A stretch of 64,000 bases of DNA, from NCBI GenBank assembly GCA_947579605.1, contig OX388312.1, positions 5,828,001 through 5,892,000 on the forward strand, in the 5' to 3' direction. Under the pieces are notes generated by a model. It did not search any database. It was not told where the DNA came from and saw only the letters and a list, made by a program, of their open reading frames with translations. Shown piece by piece: positions 1 to 11,755 of the stretch (positions within the stretch are counted from its first letter, which is position 1; each line of letters begins with the position of its first letter). Made by a program: the position numbers and the translations under genes. The DNA is from Athripsodes cinereus (lineage: Eukaryota; Arthropoda; Insecta; Trichoptera; Leptoceridae).

Positions 1-784
1 TTAGACTATAGCATAGTTTTACCATAAATCTTGATTTATATTTAAAAAAAATAATGATGTGAATAAGGCAGATATTATCAATCGTGCACCTCAAACATGC
101 AAATTTTCTAATTAACAGTTACACCGTTAAATATCATGATCTGTTTTTTTTTTATATTTATTTGGAATATGAATCCTGTTTCATATTATTTGTCATAGCT
201 TTATGTAAGTTTTTTATTAACAGAATTTATAATATATATTAATCTGTGTATTAATATCAAATTATTAATGATGTCATTGCCTCATAGGTTAGAAGCAACA
301 GCCGTTTATAATTTCAATTAATAAATAAATAAGTAACTAAGTAATTGAAAATCAGCATTAAACATTTAAAATATTTTTTTATTTATTTTCCCTCACAAAG
401 TATCCAAAGTGGGGTAGACAGAGAGAATGAAACGATTGCTCGTAAAAAAAATTGTCATTAAAAAAATAATTTTGATTAAAAGTTATACCCTCATAGGGGA
501 CATTATAATATATTATGTGCTAAATTTAGTTATTTTTATTTACTAATTAAGTAAAATATTAGCTGTCTGCTCTAGTTGCCGGAAATTTTTTAGGGAAAAA
601 AATAGAATATTGATAGATTTTTCAGAGGAAACAAACCTACAAAAATTCATTAATTTTTCTTGTTTTTACTTCTTGGTTAATATACCTTTTCTCATTATGT
701 ATGAAGATAGTAGATAGTATTTTTCACCTAACCACCAACTCATCTACCATTCTGATACAATATCCTTTGTTCTTCTTCGCTTAC
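1..784. other. AT-rich intergenic DNA, no gene seen
   Basis: No coding exon or RNA gene is visible. The only recognisable item is a short retroelement tail fragment near 388-432, listed separately. Confidence 0.6.
388..432 (-). mobile_element. Short 3'-tail fragment of a LINE/SINE family
   Basis: The words CCCTCACAAAG and GGGGTAGACAGAGAGAATG are the reverse complement of the end shared by the retroelement tails at 37230-37290, 48680-48720 and 49670-49730 (CTCTCTGCCTACCCC followed by GGCGTGAGGG). The fragment is too short to assign further. Confidence 0.4.
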
Positions 785-836
785 CTACCTGTTTGTTATC
801 CGCGCCATGTTTGAATAAAAGTCTCACTACCGCAAA
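785..836 (-). CDS. Candidate ankyrin-repeat micro-exon (partial gene)
   Basis: Read on the - strand, the segment encodes FAVVRLLFKHGADNKQ, which resembles the second half of an ankyrin repeat (the VVxLLxxHGAD core). It is preceded by a good acceptor (CAATATTTTCAG, AG at 838-837) and followed by overlapping donors (CAG/GTAGGT giving a 48-nt exon at 789-836, or TAG/GTAAGC giving 52 nt at 785-836). If real, it belongs to a - strand ankyrin gene whose other exons I could not find in the window. A chance ORF or an old pseudogene fragment is also possible. The motif and splice words are seen directly; the gene assignment is inference. Confidence 0.3.
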
Positions 837-932
837 CTGAAAATATTGTGATGAGAATGAGTAATATCCTGCCACGGTGCTTTTTACGTAGATAGTACAA
901 TAAAAAGGGTGTCCATTTATAAAATATTCCAT

Positions 933-2049
933 CCTCTATCAAACAAGGTAATAGAAAATTATAAATTGAATTTATGTTTAATTATATAAAACTAAAACTT
1001 TTCGGTTTATTTGTCAATAATGAAATAATTATAAAAACAAATTTGTTAGTAAAACAAATAATCAAACTTTGTATGATTCCACTACATTAATTAACTGACA
1101 TTCAAAACGTTTTCATGCGTACAAACGTTATCCTCAGTAACACTCAAAAACTTCACAAATAAGTATGTGTGTGTGAAGTATTATGATGCGATTTCTTAAC
1201 CTTTTATTTTCAAGCTATAGAATATTACAAGGAATATAAAAATTCATTGTTTTACATTGCACAATATTTAAAACTAAAAAAGTTCAAAAATAACAAAAAT
1301 TATACCACAAAATACTTCAAAAGCAAAAGCAGAAATTATTTCACCGTTATCACCCAAAACGATGAACCACATACCTACCTTTATGTCAATTTTATCCTAT
1401 CTTTCCGAACACGGAAAGGGGACACTATTTCTTGAGTGGAGACCCTATATACACCTATTTATTCTCAGGTAGGTGCCTGGAGAAGAAAATAGCTGATGCT
1501 TATGCCGGCTTAATCATACCTATTTCACAGGTACCTATCTACAAAGATATGTTCGTACTAGATCAACTGATAGTGCTACTGTAGTATAGTTAGGTAAGAA
1601 TAAATATTTTCCTTGTATAATGTAAACATTCTAGATCAGGAATATAATCGGTCTTTGTTTCAATCTAACCCGTTTATCCGGTATAAGCTTTAAGACGAGG
1701 TTTTTATTGAAATAATATTTTATTTATGAATAGGTATTCTGTTCTTTATTGGATAAAGAGGATACAAGAAGCATTGAATAATGCGAGATTGTATTCTCTT
1801 CACACTTGTCGAAAGAGTTGTGTAGTGACAATCATATTTATAAAATCTATTGTGAGTTTTTTTAGATAAAATATAGATACCTATGGGCATTCTTATCTTT
1901 TCCAGAAATTTTATAATGTCCTTTAAACTCAGATAATAAAATATTCAATATGTTTAATTCGGTAACGAAGTATGCCACCCATGCGGAAACTCTTTTTAAA
2001 ACCAGACATAATGATGATGATGATTTTATTTTATTTTCGACACCGTTTG
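933..2049. other. AT-rich intergenic DNA, nothing recognised
   Basis: I see no conserved coding exon, repeat with clear ends or RNA gene in this stretch. The 62-codon open frame at 1247-1435 is low complexity and looks like chance. Confidence 0.5.
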
Positions 2050-2280
2050 ACAGTCCCTAGACCGTCTCAAGGGCGCCAGTGAAGAGATCAGTTTTTAATT
2101 TGCTTTTGAAGCTAGTGTCTGAATATCTCTCAGTAGCACCGGTAGGCGATTCCACATAACCGGTCCAGCAACACCAAAGGCCCTCATAGAAGTTAGACTT
2201 ACCGGCTCTATTGGACTCAGTAAGTCTATTCACATGAAAGTTTGTCCTATTCCTTCTCAGTGTGTCTGTATGGGACATTG
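2010..2280 (-). mobile_element. 3' end of a non-LTR retrotransposon, frameshifted
   Basis: The - strand encodes RAFGVAGPVMWNRLPVLLRD, the block found at the very C-terminus of many CR1/L2-type LINE reverse transcriptases (RAFSxAxPxxWNSLPxxLR). In another frame it continues as SFKSKLKTDLF, so there is at least one frameshift between the two halves. The coding part runs into an (ATC)n stretch at about 2010-2030, which serves as the microsatellite-like 3' tail. No RT core is present, so this is a dead, 5'-truncated copy. Confidence 0.6.
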
Positions 2281-2444
2281 GAAGGAAAGAACAAATTGTT
2301 ATGAATGATATTACAGTAAAATTTATGAATGTTCACACTTAACCCTAAACTGTGTACCTTAACCGCGTTAGTTAAATTTTCTATTACGTAGTATTTAATT
2401 GCTTATTACGTTCATTTTATGCAATATCGACGACCAATTTGACG

Positions 2445-2702
2445 ACCGGTGTGGCGCGGAGGCTAACGCACTTGCCTTTGAGTCACGAGGTCCCGGGTTC
2501 GATTCCCGGCCAGGGCAAAATGAGGAATGACCTTTTTCAGATTGTCCTGGGTCTGGGTGTTACATGTATATGTGTTTAGTGCATTGTATATGTGTATCGC
2601 CGTGTTAGTACCCATAATACAAGATTCATATCTTAGTTTGGGACTAGCTCGGTCTGTGTGAATTGTCTATACGTGTTATGTTATGTTATATGTTATGTTA
2701 AT
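2445..2702 (+). mobile_element. tRNA-derived SINE, full length, (TGTTA)n tail
   Basis: The 5' part is tRNA-like, with a B-box (GGTTCGATTCC) in the arm CCCGGGTTCGATTCCCGG and an A-box-like stretch (GTGGCGCGGAGGCTAACG). An unrelated body follows (TTGTCCTGGGTCTGGGTG, then GTTTGGGACTAGCTCG), ending in repeats of TGTTA. A second copy at 9836-10089 matches it almost base for base, and a 5'-truncated copy lies at 12427-12512. Because the body and tail are shared, this is a SINE rather than a functional tRNA gene. Confidence 0.85.
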
Positions 2703-5700
2703 ATCGTTCGTTAGTGCACCGTGTGTGTGCGATAAGCAAACTGCGACCACGTCGTACAATAAACATTATGCACTTATGCTACGTACATAGATATAACATT
2801 TCAATGTAGAGGGAGCATAAAATAATTTAAAAAAAATAGTTAACGAAAATATCAAGTATCATACATATGTACCTATATGTAGATACTGTGTGAAAACTGA
2901 AGGTTCCTACTTACTTATTATATTAATCGAATTTAGCATTTCAAGGCTGAAGGAATTTCGCGGAATTAAATTAAATATAAAATTTTGATGTTCTTTTCTA
3001 GTGCCTACTCGTGTTTTTCTTGACTTAAAATATAATATTTTCTTATGTAGCAAACTTTATATTTTATACATAAATCTTTTAAAACATTTTTTTTCTTTTC
3101 CTAACGTCTTCAAGAGAAATTATATTTTCAAATATAAAATCTTTTAAGAATTTTAAAAATAACCGATACAACAAAACTGATTTTCTTCACGCTAATGATT
3201 GTATACTCGTCAAGATAGCATAACATTGTTGAGAGAACTCTTGATAATGTCATTTCCAAAGAAAGCATTTTCTTGTACCTAATAATAATAATAAACCGTA
3301 ATTAAATAATGTCATGGAATCTTTTTACTATAAGCCTACTTACGTGGGCGCATAATTTATGTACACGTTTTCAAATTCATCGGAAGGCTTGTATTTTTTA
3401 GAGATACCCATTACAAAGTTAAATTACTTAATCTATTAGATCCTTAATCCATGTTCAAAAGAGGTGTTTACATATGTAATGTTAACCTAGAAGTGCCTGT
3501 TCAAATATTCTGCGCACTTGTAGTAAGTATGTAGTTTTGTGTTGTAAGATTTCCACGTAGAGACCATAAGTTAAACTTTATAGGTAGGTAATAATATCGT
3601 ATGAAAATAATGAAAACCTACTATGCACTTAGTTACACCTAGTACTTGGTGTAAAATTACAACAATATTAATCCTAGTAGGTACGTACATTGACCACGTG
3701 GAGGCGCTATATGTATGTTATTACAACATTCTCATACATTATAAACATAACGCATAAGTAAAAGAATGATACTAGTTTTTGTACCCATTTGGATGTAATG
3801 AAGAAACGAAAAAATAGGTTTTATTAGATAAGTAATTAGGTAATTTTTGCATGAAGTACTCACAATTATCTGCACATATAAAAAAATTACAATAATTTAA
3901 AAATCAAATAATGTTAATGATGTAGTAGATACCAATTTCCTTAAAGATTATTTTTAAATTTGGAATGTAGTTTTTACTTTTCTATGCGTCATTTATTTGG
4001 AAACTGTAAAATTTCATTAAAAAAATGGATTATCCTAGAAAATGTATATCTAGCTAAAAAGTGACCTCAGTTGCAAAGGGTTAAATATATGTTTGGAAAC
4101 GGAAAATATGTGCAATATTCTGCCCCTTTACAGGCATAAATGTGTTATGTCTTGAGCTATCCCACTCACACAGGAATCCCCCCCAAGAATCCACCGAGAC
4201 CACAAACCCAAAACTGTCGATCAGTCTCCACAGACACCACGAGGGAAGCCAACAGACTGCGGGGATCAGAGAGCAGCAACCCAGTCACTCAAACAAAGCA
4301 CGAGTATAAAAATTCGCATGCTGTAAAATAATCTATAGTGGATATGATTTACATACATTTGCAGATAGACAAATATATTTAACAGATACAGTAGGTACGA
4401 ACAACGCTGTTTTGTATTACTTACATACGATTTCCTTACAGTAATCTGAAAATCTGCACACGTTTCTCCATATTATATATTATTATGTATTTTGTTTGTT
4501 TGTATATCACGTTTTATGATACAGCTAATAATAATGATAATAATAGGTGCCTACCTACATTATTGTTGTATCTAACGTACCAAGGCATATTTCCATTGTA
4601 TTGAAGAAAATCTCAAGAAATACCATTACAATAAGAAACGCATAACAAAAAGTTTATTCTAGTGCCTAACACACTGGCTTCAAAAGCGAGGGGTTTATGA
4701 TTTGATTCCATGGGTGAACGAACTATTTTTATTAACGGTGTCGGTGTTTAGATAGAAGAAAAAATACGTAATGTAATTAAACAAAAACAAATTATTTTTC
4801 CACTATAGGTATGTTTTTTATACAGAGAGTTGTCTTTCGTCTTACAATACGGAGATTGACAGTGTCCATTACCATCTCTCTCAATATTTTTTTTACTAAC
4901 CTTTCAAAATTTAACTAATCATTTTCAATAATTATCAAGAAAATTGTAAGAGTTTAGAGTAACTGGCATTAAAATAAAAATCAAACAATTTCTATTACAG
5001 TACAGAAAAACATTTTTTCGGATTTTTTTATTCATTGATTTATTTTATTTTTATTTCTTACTGTAAGTACATTTTTACTACATCAATTATAAAATTATCT
5101 GTTATACAATTCATTGCACAGAGAGCGAGTTTATCGCTAGATTGCGATTTCTTCCAACTAACACGTTTAACTACGGTAGGTACTTGAATTGTAATTGTAG
5201 ACTCAAATTGTATACTTATAAATTTTATTTGTCTGGTTTAAATTCTGCAATGTTTATTTAATAATGTTTGTTTTTATGCATTTTTTTTTAATTATTATTA
5301 TATAATCCCAAACAAATAATGAGATTCATGTTTTATGTTTTTGTTCATTGTATGCTTTAATGAAAATGTTCAGAGAATTTGCTAGTTTAATCATTGTTAA
5401 TCATTTTTATTTTTATATAATATCAATACTTCTGTAATCAAAGTGGCATCCTACTAAAACTGTAATTTATATGTTAACACTTTGTATGTACGAGTATTGG
5501 GTATATCAATGTCTGAAATAATATAAAAAAAATATCGTGCATTTTTCACCTTTGACTTCACGGATAAATTGAAAAATCTTTATGCAAAGGTGTAGTGTAA
5601 CAATTATGTACCTATATTATAAGCATTAAGTTCATTGCAACGCTAATGCTGTGGAAGGGGAATAGTTAAAGCTTTTTATCTTCACACGAGGTGTAAATAT

Positions 5701-6350
5701 AATACATTAATGTTTACATAGTGACGTGTGAAGCTTAATATAGTTAGCATACTTTATAAATTCATATGGTGTAGCTTTTAGAACTTAAATTAGGTACATT
5801 CTAACATAACATAATACCTGATGCATTTACGTGGATATGCTTTGTATCCATGAAGTGAATTTCCAGTGCTTTGATTACTCGATTATTATATAATTGTTTT
5901 GCCAGTATCTATTTTTATTAATGTAATTAGTGCAATGGCTGTAACGTAATATGATTTGTAGATGGTAGGTACATAATATGGGGTAAATAAGATTGTTATA
6001 CTTTACTATCAAAAAATTGTGCACTTCAATATAAGAAAAGTAAACTTTAGTCATAAAAAGTGAAAATAAGGTTTTTTAGAAAATTGTGGATAGAGTTGCA
6101 TTTTTTTCATTGAAACTGTCTGTAGTAATATGATTTGATAAGAATCTAATATGTCTTCGATTAGGTGACCAGCACAAGGGATTTTTAACAAAAGGAGCTA
6201 TTTTTTTCTTCGCTGTATATAAAATACATATCCATTATACCTACGTCAGATTTTTCTTTATTATTTGTTCAATCCACTTGATGAAACAATTTTTTTAAGC
6301 ATATTTAACCATAATGTATGGAAATAAAAAACTCTGTTTTTATTTTTCAG
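2703..6350. other. AT-rich DNA upstream of the Beat exons; no certain gene
   Basis: This is probably intron of the Beat-family gene, because its 5' exons are not in the window. One GC-richer island at about 4140-4325 has an open frame of 63 codons but no recognised motif. The word GAGCGAGTTTATCGC at 5122-5136, followed by CGATTTCTTCCAACTAAC, is a dispersed LINE-tail repeat also seen near 6700, 14400 and 55250. No immunoglobulin exon was found here. Confidence 0.5.
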
Positions 6351-6613
6351 ATTTGCCCGACTACGGTCCAGCCATAACCGGAATAAGAACCAGATATAGC
6401 ATCAACGATATTGTCAGCATAAACTGCACTTCTGGACCTTCCATTCCTGCTGCATCCCTCAGTTGGTTCATAAATGGACAGCCTGCGGACAAATCTGCCG
6501 TCAGAGGACCTCAGTCGGACAGGATTGATGAGAATGGAATGCATGTCACAAGATTGGGGCTGGAATTTCGCGTGAAACCGAAATATTTTGTCACTGGGGA
6601 TATGAAAATAAAG
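6351..6613 (+). CDS. Beat-family exon A (start of second Ig domain)
   Basis: The acceptor TTTATTTTTCAG ends at 6350 and the donor is AAG/GTAAAT at 6614. The exon encodes the LPDYGP linker, the conserved NCTSG cysteine and the SWFINGQPAD strand, and ends at a codon boundary (phase 0). Confidence 0.88.
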
Positions 6614-7909
6614 GTAAATTATAAATAAATAAAACTTTATTGGCAAAATGTGTAGTAGGTTTATAAGGTAGTGTATTATGTTTACAGAAAGTACCAAAAG
6701 ACGGACTTATCGCAAACGCGATTTCTTCCAACCAACCCGGAAGGGTAATCTAATTTAAATTATGTTATCTATGAAAAATACTTAGAGACTTTTTGAAAAG
6801 TATGGATTAAAATCGACAAGATATAGACCAAGGATCAGGGCAAAAAAACCATGAATAATTTGTTAATGAATGTGTTATGAAGAACATGCATGAATTTAAA
6901 TTTTGTTTTCGACAATTAGAATAAATGTCATACCTCATCCCTAAACTTAAAATGGTAAAAAAAAACTTACCTCCGCGATATTTTTTTTGATGAGGAATCG
7001 CGAATATTCCTACAGATGGATCAAACAGCCAAAATATTACTTATCAAACCATGATATTTCAAGTAGTTGTGCATTCGTTGATTCAATATCTAAAGTTGGT
7101 AGTGTAACTTTCAGTGTTTGGCAACCATTGCTGCAGTTTATTGGAGAAGCAATGAAGCCAGCATCGAAGCTGAAAGGACCCATGGAATCCCAGCCATGGA
7201 GAGTAGAGACAGTGCAGCACATTCCTCAGTCAACTCTATAGCTGACAGAGTTCAAGGTATTTTTACTATTAAATTTATTTTCAATCGGAAGATGTCATGC
7301 TAGAATCCTGTTTCTAACATTTGAGTTAATAAAAAACTCAAAGTAATTATTCAAAAACTAATCTTGATTGGATGTCGTCTACACTTGAGTAAAGAGCGAA
7401 AATATTATCATATTGGAGGTTAAACAGAATGTATAATGTGATTTTAAAAATGAATCCTTTTAATTTTATTTGAATTAATTCACAAAGTTGATGTTACGAA
7501 CAACAATGAATTAAGCCAGATAAACTTTAAACTGAAATAATCAATATTTTGCATTGAGTTCAGTTGTATGGATTGAGTTAAAAAATGTGCAAGAATTACC
7601 GAAGATTGGTCAGCTTTCTATAATTCAATAATTTTATCAATTTTTTTTAGATTTTATGATCTGACAAAATAATGAATAGGTAATTAAAAAAATTAAAAAT
7701 AATAATGAATAAAATACTATTTTTTTTTTATTTAGGAATGGCAAGGTCTAAATTCCGAACCCGAAAAGTATAAGTAATTAACATTGCATCTAATTTTTTC
7801 ATTGGTTTTTTCAGCTGGCAGCAACGCCATCATAAGGATCGACCGCATCCTGCTTCTTATTCCAGCATTATCCACGATATACCAAATTATTCATCCAAGT
7901 GGGAGGTAA
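6351..7909 (+). CDS. Beaten-path (Beat) family Ig-domain protein, last three coding exons (partial)
   Basis: Beat proteins are insect secreted or surface immunoglobulin-superfamily molecules that act in motor-axon guidance and bind Side-family receptors. Three exons join in frame: 6351-6613, 7115-7256 and 7815-7909, giving 166 C-terminal residues. The first begins with two bases completing a split codon, then LPDYGPAITGIRTRYSIND and VSINCTSG, the family signature opening the second Ig domain, with SLSWFINGQPAD after it. The partner cysteine lies in CLATIAAVYWRSNEASIE at the start of the second exon. The third exon encodes a hydrophobic stretch (ILLLIPALSTIYQII) and stops seven residues later; this could be a membrane or GPI-anchor signal, but that is inference. 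Introns are phase 0 and phase 1 with good GT/AG sites. The signal peptide and first Ig domain must lie upstream of the window. I am sure of the family but not of which paralogue. Confidence 0.88.
6615..6745 (-). mobile_element. LINE 3'-tail fragment in the Beat intron
   Basis: Immediately after the exon A donor comes AAATAAATAAAACTTTATT, then ACGGACTTATCGCAAACGCG and ATTTCTTCCAACC. Related words recur at 5120-5165, 14398-14430 and 55245-55300. The (TTTA)n edge and these words fit an antisense LINE 3' tail. Confidence 0.45.
7115..7256 (+). CDS. Beat-family exon B (end of second Ig domain)
   Basis: The acceptor is AACTTTCAG at 7106-7114 and the donor CAAG/GTATTT at 7257. The exon opens with TGT, the second Ig cysteine, followed by LATIAAVYWRSNEASIEAE, and ends in phase 1. 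Its fit to exon A (phase 0) and exon C (phase 1) supports both joins. Confidence 0.87.
7815..7909 (+). CDS. Beat-family exon C (hydrophobic C-terminus and stop)
   Basis: The acceptor is GGTTTTTTCAG ending at 7814. After completing the split alanine codon, the exon encodes GSNAIIRIDR, then a run of about 15 hydrophobic residues, then HPSGR and the TAA stop at 7907-7909. The C-terminal hydrophobic run could be a GPI-attachment signal with a small-residue site in AGSNA; this is inference. Confidence 0.75.
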
Positions 7910-8306
7910 CCGCGCCCGCCATATCAAAAACATCATTAATTATTACTATTAAAATTAATTAACTAATCGGTAAATATTATACAATATTATTATATCATCG
8001 TTCATTATTATTATAATAATAACATCAGTTTATTTAAATAATAATTGATAGTCATACCTATAAAAATATTGGAAATTAAACTTAACATACCCACTATTAG
8101 ATTAAATATTATGTATAATGTATGTATGTAGGTTATAAGTTATAAATGTTTTAGAAATCTGAAAAATTATATTCATCATAAAATATAAATTGTTATTTTG
8201 ATCTAACATTGCATGTATGTAAGTATTTACCTAATCTAAAATTATCAGCAATAATATTTTTGAGATTGCTTATAATTTCGTAGGCTCAATACTATAAAGA
8301 TTATGT

Positions 8307-8480
8307 CACTGAGAAAAATACTCACAACGAATCATTGGTAAATTTACCAAAGGCTTGTTTGCGAAAAGTTAATATTATAGATTCGTACTAATGAATCGTT
8401 TGTACTATCTCTGGTCCTAATCTAATAGTAGGTACGTACCAATGATTCGTTGTGAAATATCGTTAGTATTTTTCTCAGTG
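8307..8480. mobile_element. MITE-like element with long inverted repeats
   Basis: The left end CACTGAGAAAAATACTCACA is mirrored by the right end, whose reverse complement is CACTGAGAAAAATACTAACG. Inside the ends, CAACGAATCATTGGTA pairs with TACCAATGATTCGTTG. The element is about 174 bp with no coding capacity. No clear target-site duplication was seen. Confidence 0.75.
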
Positions 8481-9090
8481 TAAGTATCTCAAAATCAATT
8501 GTTTTAAGATAATGGATAAATCATGACATGAAACTCAGAAAAATAGTTACCTATTTATTTTGTATATTATTGAAACACTTTGAATGCAGTGAAAATTAGC
8601 TTTTTTATTCATAATTATTTCAAAATATTACTCAAACATTAAAGGGACATTACTCAAAACCACTAAATCTGAGATGTCTAGTTCTAATATTGAGTCTACA
8701 ATTTTTGTAGCTTTTGTCTCTCAAAGTACAATTTTTTTTTATTCTGAATTCAATATTATTTGTTTGGACGATGTATTAATTGGCTTATATGTGTACAATA
8801 ACAATTTAAATATGAATTTATTGAAAATATTAATTATCACTTCACTTATTCCAGTCTCGACATTTTTTGTTCTAATATTCATGTTTCGTCACGTGTAACC
8901 ATGTTTTTAAGAATAATACTGAATTATACCTTAACAAAAAACTATTATGCACTAAAAAGTAGATACTAACTAACTACAACAATCCGCCAGCCACTAATTT
9001 ATAAAAAAATATTAACTCTCATAGCGTAATTATTCATATTTCTTCATTCATTTTTGTCGTAACCAATTATGTTCCAAAAAAATATATTGT
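8481..9090. other. AT-rich intergenic DNA, no gene seen
   Basis: The 74-codon open frame at 8674-8898 is hydrophobic and low complexity, with no recognisable family. I regard it as chance. Confidence 0.5.
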
Positions 9091-9375
9091 ACTACTACTA
9101 AACGGGGTAGCCAGCGGAAAGACTGCGTGGGATAAAGGTGCAGATTGTTCTCTCTGTGCCAAGAATGTAAATAGTCATTCAGGATGGGTGAAACGGCTCA
9201 TCCCTGAACTCTAGATATTAATTGTTTTATATATGATATTTTTCAAGCATCTTCCTTTTACTGGTCTTATTTTTTACTAGCACAGAGAGAACAACCCGCA
9301 TTTTTATTACTTGAAGAGTTAGTCCGCTGGCTAACTTCACTTGTGGGATAGGTAGGTACTATAACATAATATTAT
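9091..9375. mobile_element. Head-to-head pair of tail-sharing SINEs
   Basis: Two copies of one SINE family lie back to back with tails outward. On the - strand, 9091-9240 carries TACTACTACTA, GGGGTAGCCAGC, TCTCTCTGTGCC and CATTCAGGATGGGTG. On the + strand, 9242-9375 carries CACAGAGAGAACAAC, GTCCGCTGGCTAAC and TCACTTGTGGGATA. Together they form an imperfect palindrome of about 285 bp. Confidence 0.7.
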
Positions 9376-9835
9376 AGTAATCGAAGTACCTAGTAAGATA
9401 TAAATTCTAGTTCACAGTTCATAATTTCGTCCTTCTTTCCTTATTCCGCACAATTCATAATCCGTCACAGTTCTTTATTACACATAGGCCATACAAATAA
9501 ATTTTATTTTTTAATAATCAATATATCGAATTAAATAAATAATACCTTCTATTTTTATTTGCAATAATATTTGAATGTATGTTTGTATGTTTTGAATAAA
9601 TAATCCACTAGTAATTAACAGTTATGTACATAAAAACATGTAATTAAATATTACTGTTATTATTATTTACTTCAGTGAATCCTTTAATCCTGTGTGGATA
9701 TTATATGATGTATTTTATTTTAAATTACGCAATATTATTATTATTGGATATTAACATGTAATTAGTTAGTAAGTACATAAAATAATATTTATTATACATA
9801 TATTATGTTTATCTATCAATATCCGTCGTGTTAGT

Positions 9836-10089
9836 CGGCCGGTGTGGCGTGGAGGTAACGCTCTTGCCTTTTAGTCACGAGGTCCCGGGTTCGATTCCCG
9901 GCCAGGGCAAAGTGAAGAATGACCTTTTTCAAATTGTCCTGGGTCTGGGTGTTACATGTATATGTGTGTAGTGCATTGTATATGTGTGTATCGTCGTGTT
10001 AGTACCCATAATACAAGATTCATCTTAGTTTGGGACTAGCTCGATCTGTGTGAATTGTCTATGTATGTTATGTTATGTTATGTTATGTT
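9836..10089 (+). mobile_element. tRNA-derived SINE, second full-length copy
   Basis: Nearly identical to 2445-2702: CCGGTGTGGCGTGGAGG, the B-box arm CCCGGGTTCGATTCCCGG, the GTTTGGGACTAGCTCGATC body and a (TGTTA)n tail. The high identity indicates a relatively recent insertion. Confidence 0.85.
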
Positions 10090-10390
10090 TAGATATGTAT
10101 AATTATGATATGCTGATGTTTACCTACCTAAGTATTAAAAATTATTGCCAAATATATGTGTTACCTTTTGTGAAAATGCTCTATTACCGTTATATAATTT
10201 TGTCCTATTATCGTCATGAATGGTATCTTTTCTTAATATTGGCTCTTATTGGCATTAATAAATCAAATTAAAAGGTATAAAAAAATGTTGAAAAAGTTAA
10301 ACATTTTATTGTGACTATTTCTCTTAATAATAAGAAATCGCTTAGTAAACAACTTTGTTAGCTATTAAACAGCGCCAAATACAAATTACC

Positions 10391-10391
<1 letters not shown>

Positions 10392-10425
<34 letters not shown>
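10392..10425. repeat. (ATT)n microsatellite
   Basis: About eleven repeats of a three-base ATT unit in otherwise AT-rich DNA between the SINE at 9836 and the LINE fragment at 10935. Confidence 0.8.
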
Positions 10426-10430
<5 letters not shown>

Positions 10431-10934
10431 AAATTGAGAAAAAGTTTAATTTTATATCTAATTGTTTGCTTATGTCGCCAAATACCTTCCTACTGAATAA
10501 TTTTAAATGAAGTCAAGAAACTTGATAGGTGATTTTTATTAATTCACTGTTTTAAAGGATAAAAATATATATTAAAGTTTATGTCTGAAACATGAAAGTT
10601 TTGAATACCGTCGACGTATCTAAGAAATCTCCTATGTGTAAACTATTACATTTCATTAAGAATGCTTTTTCTCGGATTATTCGTGAAAACTTACATGTAC
10701 ATATTTAAAAAATGTTTTTGTGAAATTTTTCGAATCCTGTCCAGAAATTCAATTTTCTAAGTACTATATACTCTACTATAAAATTTCTAAGACGCCTTCT
10801 AGGTAGGTACGTAACGAATCAGCCACGTAATATGTAGTATATGTACATGTTATACAGAAAAACAGTTTTTTAATCTCCTGTAATACTTCTATAAATGTAC
10901 ATGCGAGGTTTCATGAGTTCATTGCTTATAGTAT

Positions 10935-11120
10935 ATTCTTCTTCTTCTTCTTCTTATGGCCTTAAACCCGTACTTCCAGCTCACTCAATCATCGTACGGC
11001 TGCCTCCGAGGCGTCGTGTATTTCTCTCAGTCCCCCGTCAAAGGAATATAGGGGGCACTGCTCCACGATGTGGTCCATGCTCTGGGTTTCCCCGCATGGG
11101 CAGGTGGGTGAATCAGCCAT
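10935..11120 (-). mobile_element. LINE C-terminal zinc-motif fragment with (GAA)n tail
   Basis: The - strand encodes CPCGETQSMDHIVEQCP, the CxCGxxxxxxHxxxxCP motif near the C-terminus of non-LTR retrotransposon polyproteins. It continues as GGLREIHDASEAAVR, an in-frame TGA, then LSELEVRV and a stop, followed directly by (GAA)n. The TGA sits where these proteins often have tryptophan, so a single base change probably inactivated the copy. Confidence 0.75.
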
Positions 11121-11755
11121 CATCATAGTATATTGAATGTCATAAAATAGACACCTACTTACATAAACCTAAAACGCCAAAACCTATAGGTACATTTTAG
11201 GGCAGTAATAGGGCACAACACTAAAAATATTTATAGTACCTACCTTTTTAAAATATTGAAATTAATAATTATTATAAGTATTATAATATGCCTCCTGCCT
11301 AACTTTAATATTATTACAAAATTATTAAACAGTTCATAATAGCATAATTTATTAATTATGTAAATAAAATAATAATTGAAATTTATTAACGCGGTGAAAT
11401 GAAACGCAATTAAAATCGTTATTAAAATGGTAGTTCAATTGAGGCCATTGGGAGACCGTGCGAATATTGTAGGTAAAATGGGAAATATTATTGCGTAGGT
11501 ATTGCTTATTATTTCACTGTATAAAAATAATGTTTTTATTGTGATAAAACTTATTTCAATTGTTTTTTTTTTTCGAGAATTATCGCGCATGAAAAAACGT
11601 AGGTACGCATCTGTAAGCTTTGAACAATCGTTGAGCTAAGTTTTTGTTGCAAATATGTTTTGTTAACGTTTTTTAATTTAATTTCAATTCTTATAGTTAT
11701 TATTTAAACGTCAAGAAATTTATTCCTTCTTTTTTATTTTATTCTAAATTTATGT

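Noticed and set aside
2446..2520. Possible tRNA gene (CCCGGGTTCGATTCCCGG arm)
   Set aside because: The same head is attached to the same unrelated body and (TGTTA)n tail at 9836-10089, so it is the tRNA-like part of a SINE.
6347..6697. 116-codon minus-strand open frame over the Beat exon
   Set aside because: It is the antisense shadow of the coding exon at 6351-6613 and runs into intron and repeat sequence; no family signature.
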